A stretch of DNA of 64,000 nt. Origin: Eriocheir sinensis. Lineage: Eukaryota; Arthropoda; Malacostraca; Decapoda; Varunidae. The position numbers and the translations under genes were made by a program. The stretch covers positions 682,001 through 746,000 of the forward strand of contig NW_026111787.1 in NCBI RefSeq assembly GCF_024679095.1. Direction: 5' to 3'. The notes under the pieces are model-generated. The model saw only the letters and a program-made list of their open reading frames with translations, did no database searches and was not told the DNA's origin. Each line of letters begins with the position of its first letter. Position 1 is the stretch's first letter. Below are positions 52,501 to 64,000 of this stretch, one piece after another.

Positions 52501-53770
52501 ATTTTGTATATCTATTTTCATACGAATTTAATTACTTCTGTGTATTTTTGTATATAGTTTTATACAAATTTACGTTATTTTATGTGTATTTTGTATATTT
52601 ATATTTATACAAATACACATTCTTTTATTGGTATTTTGTTTATTTATTTATATACGAATTTACATTATTTTATGTGTATTTTGTATACATTTTTTTATAC
52701 GTATTTACTTCATTTTACGTGTATTTTGTATATATATTTTTATACAAATCTACGTTATTTTATGTGTATTCGTATATATATTTTGAAACAAATTTACATT
52801 GTTTTATATGTATTTTGCATATCTATTTCAATACAGATTTACCTTATTGTATGTGTATTTTGTATATTTATTTTAATACAAATAAATTTTTTTATGAGTA
52901 TTTTTGTATATATATTTTTAAAAAAATGCGTTATTTTATGGGTATTTTGCTTCTTTATTTTCATACAAATTTACATTATTTTATTAATATTCTGTGTATT
53001 TATTTTGATAGGATTTTACATTATTCTATTTGTGTTTTGTATATATTTTTTATACAAATTTACGTTATTTTAAGTGTATTTGTTTATGTATTTTCATTCA
53101 AATTTACAGTATTTTATGTGTATTTTGTATATATATTTCAATACAAATTTACCTAATTTTATGTGTATTTTGTATATTTATTTTCATACAAATTTAAATT
53201 ATTTTTGTGTATTTTTGTATATAGTTTTATACAAATTTATGTTATCTTATGTGTATTTTGTATATTTATTTTCATACAAATACACATTCTTTTATTGACA
53301 TTTTGTTTATTTATTTTGACGCGAATTTACATTATTTAATGTGTATTTTGTATATATATTTTTATACGTATTTACATCCTTTCATGTGTATTTTGTATAT
53401 TTATAAAAATGTTATTTTTTTAATTATTTTGCATCTTTATTTTTTTACATAACATTTATTTTTTAATTCTATATTTTACATTATTCTATTTGTATGTATT
53501 TGTATATATTTTTTTTACATATTTACATTATTTTATGTGTATTTTGTATATATATTTCATTATAAATTTGCCTTATTTTAAGTTTATTTTTATATCTATT
53601 TTCATTCAAAATCAAATCATTTTATGTGTATATATTTATTTGTATTTACGTTATTTTATGTGTATTTTCTATATATATTTTCATTCAAAATTACATTATT
53701 TATCGGTATTTAGTTCATTTATTTCGATACGAATTTAGATTATTTCATGTGTATTTTCTATACATATACA
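49546..53770 (+). repeat. Satellite block 32, plus
   Basis: Plus block, direct copy of 11593-16267 and reverse complement of 31887-36990. A degraded patch at about 53395-53520 has monomers that are hard to align. Ends at junction J4. Confidence 0.88.
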
Positions 53771-56700
53771 TATAGAGTAAATTTCTATGAAAATATATAT
53801 TCAAAATACATATAAAATTATGTAAATAAGTATAAAAATATATATATCATATACACCTAAAAAAAATGAAAATTCGTATCAAAATAAATAAATAAAATTC
53901 CGATAAAAGAAAGTATATTTGTAGGAAAATAAATATACAAAATACACATAAAATTACGAAAATTTGAATAAAAATATATACAAAAATACACACAATTAAT
54001 ATCAGTTTGTATGAAAATAGATATACAAAATACACATATAATTAGTTAAAATTGTATTTAAATACATGTACAAAATTCACATAAAATAATGTAAATTTGT
54101 AGCTAAATTTGTATTAAAATTAATACACAAAATGCACGTACAATAAGGTAAATTTGTATTGAAAAAATATGCAAAATGCACATAAAACAATGTATATTTG
54201 TTTCAAAATATATATACGAATACACATAAAATAACGTATATTTCTATAGAAATATATATAGAAATTACCCATGAAATGACGTAAATACGTATAAAAATAT
54301 ATATACACAATACACATTAAATAATGTAAATTCGCATCAAAATAAATAAACAAAATATCAATAAAAGAATGTGTATTTGTATGAAAATAGATATACAAAA
54401 TACACATAAAATATTGTAAATTTGTATAAAACTCTATACAAAAATACACAAAAAATAATTAAAATTTGTATAAAATATATATACAAAATACACATGAAAT
54501 TAGGTAAATTTCTATTGAAATACATATACAAAATACACATAAAATAATATAAATTTGAATAAAAATATATAAACAAATACACTTAAAATAACGAAAATTT
54601 GTATGAAATATATATAGAAAATACACATTAAATAATGTATATATGTATAAAAAAATATATACAAAACACAAATAGAATAATGTAAAATAGTATCAAAATA
54701 AATACACAGAATATTAATAAAATAATGTAAATTTGTATAAAAATAAAGATGCAAAATACCCATAAAACAACGCATTTTTTATGAAAATATATATACCAAA
54801 ATGCAAATAAAATATTTAAATTTGTATTACAATAAATATACAAAATGCACATACAATAAGGTAAATTTGTATTGAAATAGATATGCAAAATACATATAAA
54901 ACAATGTAAATTTGTTTCAAAATATACATACGAATACACATAAAATAACGTAGATTTCTATAAAATATATATACAAAATACACATAAAATGAAGTAAATA
55001 CGTATAAGAAAATGTATACAAAATACACATAAAATAATGTAAATTCGTATCAAAATAAATAAACTAAATGCCAATAAAAGAATGTTTACTTGTATAAATA
55101 TAAATATACAAAATACACATAAAATTACGTAAAATTGTTTAAAACTTAATACAAAAATAAACAAAAATAATTGAATTTGTATAAAAATAGATATACAAAA
55201 GACACATAAAATAAGCTAAATTTGAATTGAAATAAATATAGAAAATACATAAAATAATGTAAATTTGTATCAAAATATATATTCAAATACACATATAATA
55301 ACGTAAATTTGTATATTAATAAAATAATGTAAATTTGTATAAAAATAAAGATGCAAAATACCCATAAAATATCTCATATTTAAAAAATATATATACAAAA
55401 ATACACATAATATAATTAAATTTGGATTAAAATAAATATACAAAATACACATACAATAAGGTATATTTTTTTTTAAATAGATATGCAAAAAACACATAAA
55501 ATAATGAAAATTTTTATCAAAATATATACGAATACACACAATAAAATTACGTAAATTTTTATGAAAATATATATACAAAATACACATAAAATAATGTAAA
55601 TACATAGAAAAATATATATACAAAATACACATAAAATAATGTAAATTCGTATCAAAATAAATAAAAAAAATTTCCTCTAAAAGAATGTATATGTGTAGGA
55701 AAATATATATACAAAATACAAATAAAAAAAAAAAAATTTGTATAAAAATAATAAAAAAATAAAAAAAAATAATTTAAATTTGTTTGAAAATAGATATGCA
55801 AAATACAAATGAAATTAGGCAAATTTTTATTGAAATACATATACAAAATACACATAAAATAATATAAATTTGTATGAAAATATATAAACAAATACACATA
55901 AGATAACGTAAATTTCCATAAAATATATGTAGAAAATATACATTAAATAATGTAAATATGTATACAAAATACACAGAATAACGTAAAATCGTATCAAAAT
56001 AAATAAACAGACAATCAATAAAATAATGTAAATTTGTATGAAAATAAAGATGCAAAATACCCATATAATAACGCATATTTGTTTAAAAATATATACAAAA
56101 ATACACATAAAATAATTAAATTTGCATCAAAATAAATATACAAAAGGCACATACAATAAAGAAAATTTGTATTGAAATAGATATGCGAAATACACATAAA
56201 TAATGTAAATTTGTATCAAAATATATATACGAATACACATAAAATAGAGTAAATTTCTATGAAAATATATATTCAAAATACATATAAAATTATGTAAATA
56301 AGTATAAAAATATATATGTCAAATACACCTAAAATAATGAAAACTCGTATCAAAATAAATAAACAAAATTCCGATAAAAGAACGTATATTTGTAGGAAAA
56401 TAAATATACAAAATTCACATAAAATTACGAAAATTTGAATAAAAATATATACTAAAATACACAAAATTAATTTCAATTTGTATGAAAATAGATATACATA
56501 ATACACATATAATTAGTTAAATTTGTATTTAAATACATGTACATTTTTTTATGAAAATACATATACAAAAATACACATAGAATAATTAAATTTGTATTAA
56601 AATTAATATAGAAAATGCATGTACAATAAGGTAAATTTATATTGAAAAAATATGCAAAATGCACATAAAACAATGTATATTTGTTTCAAAATATATATAC

Positions 56701-59522
56701 GAATACACATAAAATAACATATATTTCTATAGAAATATATATACAAAATACACATGAAATGACGTAAATACGTATAAAAATATAATAGAATAATGTAAAA
56801 TCGTATCAAAATATATACACAGAATATTAATAAAATAATGTAAATTTGTATGAAAATTAAGATAAAAAATACCTATAAAATAACGCATTTTTTTATGAAA
56901 TTATTGATACCAAAATACACATAAAATATTTGAATTTGTATCAAAATAAATATACAAAATGCACATACAATAAAGTAAATTTGTATTGAAATAGATATGC
57001 AAAATACATATAAAATAATGTAAATTTGTTTTAAAATATATATGCGAATACACATAAAATAACGTAGATTTCTATAAAAATACATATACAAAATAAACAT
57101 AAAATTAAGTAAATACGTATAAAAAAATGTATACAAAATACACATAAAATAATGTAAATTCGTATAAATATAAATAAACAATAAAGCAATAAAAGAATGT
57201 GTATTTGTATAAATATAATATACAAAATGCACATAAAATAACGTAAATTTATATAAAACTATATACATAAAATAACGCAAGTTTCTATAAAAATATATGT
57301 ACAAAAATGAACATAAAATAAATTTGCATAAAAATATATATACAAAACACACATTAGATAATGTAAATGAGTATAAAAATATGTATACAAAATACCTATG
57401 AAATAATCTAAATTCGTATCGAATTAAATTAAGAAAATACCAATATAATAATGTAATTTTGGATGAAAATATATATACAAAATACATATAAAATAACCTA
57501 AATACAAATACAAATATACACATAAAATAATTTAAAATTGAATGAAATAAATATACAAAATAAACATAAAATAAGGTAAATTTGTAATGAAATATATGAA
57601 AAAATACACATCAAATAATATAAATTTGTATGAAAATATATATACAAATACACAAATTTGTATCAAAATATATACTTATACACACAATAAAATAACGTAA
57701 TTTTTTTATGAAAATGTATATACAAAATACACATAAAATAATTTAAATACGTAGAAAAATATATATACAAAAAACACATAAAATAATGTAAATATGTATG
57801 AAAATATATAAACAAATACACATAAAATATTGTAAATTTGGATAAAATATATATACAAAATGTATAAAAAAAATATATACAAAAAACACATAGAATAATG
57901 TTAAATCGTATCAAAATAAATAAAGAGAATATCAATAAAATAATGTAAATTTGTATGAAAATAAAGATGCAAAATATCCATATAATAACGCATATTTGCA
58001 TAAAAATATATATACAAAAATACATATAAAATAATTAAATTTGTATTAAAATAAATATACAAAATGCACGTACAATAAAGTAAATTTGTATTGAAATAGA
58101 TATGCAAAATACACATTAATAATGTAAATTTGTATCAAAATATATATACGAATACTCATAAAATAGAGTAAATTTCTATGAAAATATACATACAAAATAG
58201 ATATACAAAATACACATATAACTAGTTAAATTTGTATTTAAATACATGTACAAAAAACACATAAAATAATGTAGATTTGTATGAAATGAAAACAAATACA
58301 TTTTATAAAATATATATACAAAATACACATAGAATAATGTAAAAACATATCAAAATAAATACACAGAATATCAATAAAATAATGTAAATTTGTATGAAAA
58401 TAAAGATGCAAAATACCCATATAATAAAGCATATTTTTATAAAAATACGTATACAAAAATACACATAGATTAATCAAATTTGTATTAAAATTAATATACA
58501 ACAAGCACATACAATAAGGTAAATTTGTATTGAAAAAATATGCAAAATACACATAAAACAATGTAAATTTGTTTTAAAAATATATATACGAATACACATA
58601 AAATAACGCAGATTTCTATAGAAATATATATACAAAATACACTTGAAATAATGTAAATACGTATAAAAATATATATACAAAATACACATTAAATAATGTT
58701 AATTCGTGTCAAAATAAATAAACAAAATATCATGAAAAGAATGTGTATTTGTATGAAAATAGATATACAAAATACACATAAAATAACCTAAATTTGTATA
58801 AAACTATATACAAAAATACACAAAAATAATTTAAACTTGTATGAAAATAAATATACAAAAAACATATAAAAATAGGTAAATTTGTATTGAAATACATATA
58901 CAAAATACACATAAAATAATGTAAATTTGAATGAAAATATATAAACATATAAACTTAAAATAACGTAAATTTGTATCAAATATATATACAAAAAACACAT
59001 TAAATAATGTAAATATGTATAAAAAAAATATATACAAAACACAAATAAAATAATGTAAAATCGTATCAAAATATATACAGAAAATTTTAATAAAATAATG
59101 TAAATTTGTATGAAAATTAAGATGCAAAATACCCATAAAATAACACATTTTTTTAAAAAATATATATACGAAAAAACATAAAATATTTGATTTTGTATTA
59201 AAATAAATAGATATACAAAATACACATAAAATAAGCTAAATTTGAATTGAAATATATATACAAAAAACATAAAATAATGTAAATTTGTATCAAAATACAT
59301 ATACAAATACACATATAATAACGTAAATTTGTATAAAAATATATAAACAAAATACACATTAAATAATGTAAATACGTATAAAAAAAATGTACAAAATACA
59401 CAAATAATCATGTAATTCGTATCAAAATAAATAGACAAAATAGCAATAAAATAATGTAAATTTCTATGAGAAAACATATACAAAATACACATAAATAACG
59501 CAAATATCAATAAAAATATATA
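53771..59522 (-). repeat. Satellite block 33, minus
   Basis: Long minus block made of two imported pieces. Up to about 56784 it copies 16268-19744; from 56785 it copies 34255 onward but without the SINE. Relative to block 13 it lacks about 200 bp near 56540. Ends at the third forward copy of J1. Confidence 0.88.
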
Positions 59523-60732
59523 TAATATAATATATTTTTATACATATTTAAAATATTTAATGTTTATTTTGTATATATATTTTATCCAAATTTACGTTAT
59601 TTTATATGTATTTGTTTATATATTTTAATACAAATTTACATTATTTTATGTGAGTTTTGTATATGTATTTCAATACAAATTTGCCTAACTTTATATGTAT
59701 TTTGCATATCTATTTTCAAACAAATTTAAATTATTTTTGTGTATTTTTGTATATATTTTTATACAAATTATAGTTATTTTATTTGTTTTTTTGTATATAT
59801 AGTTTCCTACAAATATACATTCTTTTATTGGAATTTTGTGTATTTAATTTTTTACGAATTTACATTATTTTATGTGTATTTTGTATATATATTTTTCTAC
59901 GTATTTAAATTATTTTATGTGTATTTTATATATACATTTTCATAAAAATTTACGTTATTTTATTGTGCGTATTCGTATATATTTTGAAACAAATTTTATA
60001 CAAATTCATGTTATTTTATGTGTATTTGTATATATATTTTCATACAAATTTATATTATTTTATGTGTATTCTTACATATATTTTATTACAAATTTACCTT
60101 ATTTTATGGTTATTTTGTATATTTATTTCATTTAATATAATCAAATTTAAATTTATTGTATATGCATTTTGAATATTAATTTTAATACAAATTTAATTAT
60201 TCTATGTGTATTTTTCTATATGTATTTTTATAAAAATATGCTTTATTTTATGGGTATTTTGCATCTTTATTTTCATACAAATTAACGTTATTTTATTGAT
60301 ATTCTGCTCATTCATTTTGATACGATTTAACATTATTCTATGTGTATTTTGTATATATTTTTCATACAAATTTACGTTATTTTATGTGTATTTGTTTATA
60401 TATTTTGATACAAATTTACAATATTTTATGGGTATTTTGTATATATATTTCAAAAGAAATTTACCTAGTTTTATGTGTATTTTGAATATCTATTTTCATA
60501 CAAACTCAAATTATTTTTATGTATTTTTGTATATATTTCAATACAAATTTTAGTTAGGTTATGTGTATTTTGTAAATCTATTCTCATTCAAATATATATT
60601 ATTTTATAGGTATTTTGTTGATTTATATTGATACGAATTTACATTATTTTATATGTACTTTTTATATATATTTTTATACGCATTTACATTATTTAATATT
60701 TATTTTGAATGTATAATTTTATACAAATTCAT
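56785..60732. repeat. 4-kb segmental duplication, copy without SINE
   Basis: Direct copy of 34255-38562. Both its ends are abrupt joins to unrelated array segments, giving clear breakpoints at about 56784 and 60732. Confidence 0.82.
59523..60732 (+). repeat. Satellite block 34, plus
   Basis: Plus block, direct copy of 37351-38562. The copy stops abruptly at CAAATTCATTGAAATATA. Confidence 0.87.
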
Positions 60733-60973
60733 TGAAATATATATACAAAATACCCATAACATATTGTAAATTTGTGTCAAAATATATAAACAAATACACA
60801 TAAAATAACGTAAATTTGTATGAAAAATATATACAAAATACATATAGAATAATGTCAAATCGTATGAAAATGAATGAGCAGAATATCAATAAAATAACGT
60901 AAATTTGTATGAAAATAAAGATGCAAAATACCCATAAAATAAAGCATATTTTTATAAAAATACATATACAAAA
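60733..60973 (-). repeat. Satellite block 35, minus
   Basis: Five or six minus-strand monomers related to 27660-27880, wedged between two plus blocks. Confidence 0.84.
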
Positions 60974-63458
60974 ATTTACATTATTTGATATGTATTTTGT
61001 ATATATATTTTTATACGTATTTACATAATTTCATATGAATTTTGTATATATATTTCAATAGAAATCTACTTTATTTTATGTGTATTCGTATATATATTTT
61101 GAAACAAATTTACATTGTTTTATATGTATTTTTGAATATCTCTTTTAATACAAATTTACCTTACTGTATGTGCATTTTGTATATTTATTTCAAGACAAAT
61201 ATTTTTATAAAAAATGCGATAATTTTTGGGAATTTTGCATCTTTATTTTCATACAAATTTACATTATTTTTATTGATATTCTGTGTATTTATTTTGATAC
61301 GATTTTACATTATTCTATTTGTTTTTTGTATATATTTTTTTTTACACATTTACATTATTTAATGTGTATCTTGCATATATATTTTATACAAATTTACGTT
61401 ATTTTAAGTGTATTTGTTTTTATATTTTCATTCAAATTTACATTTATTTTAATTCGAAATTACATTATTTTATGTGTATTTTGTATACATTTTTTTATAC
61501 GTATTTACTTAATTTTATGTGTATTTTGTATATATATTTTTTTAGAAATCTACGTTTTTTTATTTGTATTCGTATATATATTTTGAAACAAATTTACATT
61601 GTTTTATATGTATTTTTGCATATCTCTTTCAATACAAATTTACCTTATTGTATGTGCATTTTGTATATTTATTTCAATGCAAATTTTAATTTTTTATGTG
61701 TATTTTGGTATATGTATTTTTATAAGAAATGCGCTATTTTATGGGAATTTTGCATCTTTATTTTCATACAAATTTACATTATTTTATTAATACTCGGTGT
61801 ATTTATTTTGATACGATGTTACATTATTCTATTTGTTTTTTGTATATACTTTTTTATACATATTTACATTATTTAATGTGTATCTTGCATATATATTTTA
61901 TACAAATTTATTATCTACTATCTATTTTCATACAAATACACATTCTTTTCATGATATTTTGTTTATTTATTTTGACACGAATTTACATTATTTGATATGT
62001 ATTTTGTATATATATTTTTATACGTATTTACATAATTTCATATGTATTTTGTATATATATTTCTATAGAAATCTACTTTATTTTATGTGTATTCGTATAT
62101 ATATTTTGAAACAAATTTACATTGTTTTATATGTATTTTTGAATATCTCTTTCAATACAAATTTACCTTACTGTATATGCATCTTGTATATTTATTTCAA
62201 TACAAATTTAAATATTTTATGTGTATTTTGGTAAATATATTTTTAAAAAAATGCGATAATTTTTGGGAATTTTGTATCTTTATTTTCATACAAATTTACA
62301 TTATTTTATTGATATTCTGTGTATTTATTTTGATACGATTTTACATTATTCTATTTGTTTTTTGTATATATATTTTTTATACACATTTACATTATTTAAT
62401 GTGTATCTTGCATATATATTTTATACAAATTTACGTTATTTTAAGTGTATTTGTTTATATATTTTCATTCAAATTTACATTATTTGATGTGTATTTTGTA
62501 TATGTATTTCAATACAAATTTACCTAATTTTATGTGTATTTTGTATATTTCTTTTCAAACAAATTTAAATTATTTTTGTGTATTTTTGTATATAGTTTTG
62601 TACAAATTTAGGTTATTTTATGTACGCATTTACATTATTTAGTGTGTGTTTTATATATATAATTTTTTGCAAATTTACTTTATTTTATGTGCATTTTTGT
62701 ACATATATTTTTATAGAAATTTGCGTTATTTGTATATGTTTTCTCATACAAATTTACATTATTTTATTACTATTTTGCTTATTTATTTTGATACGAATTT
62801 CATGATTATTATGTGTATTTTGTACATATTTTTATACGTATTTACATTACTTAATGTGTATTTTGTTTATATATTTTTAAATAAATCTACGTTATTATAT
62901 GTATTTGTATAAATATTTGATACAGATTTACATTATTTTATGTATTTTGTATGTACATTTCAATTCAAATTTAGCTTATTTTAGCTGTATTTTGTATATA
63001 TATTTTCATACAAATTTAATTACTTCTGTGTATTTTTGTATATAGTTTAATACAAATTTACGATATTTTATGTGTATTTTGTATATTTATATTTTTACAA
63101 ATACACATTCTTTTACTGGTATTTTGTTTATTTATTTTAATACGATTTTTATGTATTTTTTGTATTCAATTTTTTATACGTATTTACTTCATTTTATGTG
63201 TATTTTGTATATATTTTTATAGAAATCTACTTTATTTTATGTGTATTCGTATATATATTTTGAAACAAATTTACATTGTTTTATATGTATTTTGCATATC
63301 TATTTCAATACAAATTTGCAAATTTACTTTATTTTATGTGCATTTTTGTACATATATTTTTTTAGAAATTTGCGTTATTTTTTGTGTATTTGTATATGTT
63401 TTCTCATACAAATTTATATTATTTTATTGCTATTTTGTTTATTTATTTTGATACAAAT
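60974..63458 (+). repeat. Satellite block 36, plus
   Basis: Plus block that is the reverse complement of about 24198-26665, including private variants: CGATGTTACATT near 61814 pairs with AATGTAACATCG near 25786. Shortened HOR near 61905. Confidence 0.87.
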
Positions 63459-64000
63459 GAAAATAGATTTACAAAATATACATAAAATAAACTAAATTTG
63501 TAATGAAATATATATACAAAATACATAAAATAATGTAAATTTGTATCAAAATATTTTAACAGATGCGCATAAAATAACGTAAATTTGTTTTAAAATATAC
63601 AATATACACATTGAATAATGTAAATATGTATAACAAAATATATACAAAACACAAATAGAATAATGTAAAATCGTATCAAAATAAATACACAGAAAATTAA
63701 TTAAACAATGTAAATTTGTATGAAAATAAAGATGCAAAATACCCATTAAATAACGCATTTTTTATAAATATATATATACCAAAATACACATGAAAAAATT
63801 AATTTGTATTAAAATATATATACAAAATACACATACAATAAGGTAAATCTGTATTGAAATAGATATGCAAAATACATATAAAACAATGTAAATTTGTTTC
63901 AAAATATATATACGAATACACATAAAATAACGTAGATTTGTATAAAAATATATATACAAAATACACATAAAATTAAGTAAATACGTATAAGAAAATGTAT
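63459..64000 (-). repeat. Satellite block 37, minus, running off the window
   Basis: Minus block to the window edge, reverse complement of about 23743-24197. The array continues beyond this window. Confidence 0.87.

Overview
The window is almost entirely non-coding repetitive DNA from a eukaryotic nuclear genome. About 62 of the 64 kb is one extremely AT-rich satellite. Its basic unit is about 45 bp (44-46). On the T-rich strand it reads roughly ATTTACGTTATTTTATGTG, then a TATTTTGTATATAT segment, then TTTTATACAA. Monomers differ from one another in a fixed order and form a higher-order repeat (HOR) of about 16 monomers, about 715 bp; the clearest copy is 42696-43410. By simple division the window holds on the order of 1,380 monomers, or 85-90 HOR equivalents.

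The striking property is orientation. The array is not uniformly head-to-tail. It breaks into about 37 blocks, from 0.1 to 6.6 kb, whose T-rich strand alternates between + and -. Many switch points are themselves copied: the same junction sequence recurs three to five times, sometimes in opposite orientation. The array was therefore built by segmental duplication and inversion of composite pieces. The main relations I can follow by eye are a 13-kb direct duplication (6754-19744 with 43421-56784), a 4-kb direct duplication (34255-38562 with 56785-60732, plus a third partial copy at 1-1391), and large inverted pairs (31840-36990 with 49545-53850; 23743-26665 with 60975-64000; 27200-28300 with 30680-31780).

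Only two pieces of different composition interrupt the array. At 34431-34764 there is a tRNA-derived SINE-like element with pol III boxes and an A-rich tail. At 46211-47936 there is a fragment of a non-LTR retrotransposon (Jockey/CR1-type reverse transcriptase, no RNase H seen), truncated and broken by at least eight frame disruptions. Three (AT)n tracts of 111-186 nt have grown inside the monomer spacer.

The retrotransposon protein resembles a family I recall as common in decapod crustaceans, and the SINE fits an animal genome. My best guess is a decapod or other arthropod, but this is recognition from memory and not a search. No intact host gene, RNA gene or CRISPR array is supported. The many long hydrophobic open frames arise because the monomer is 45 bp (15 codons) and its T-rich strand lacks stops in all three frames; I do not call them genes.
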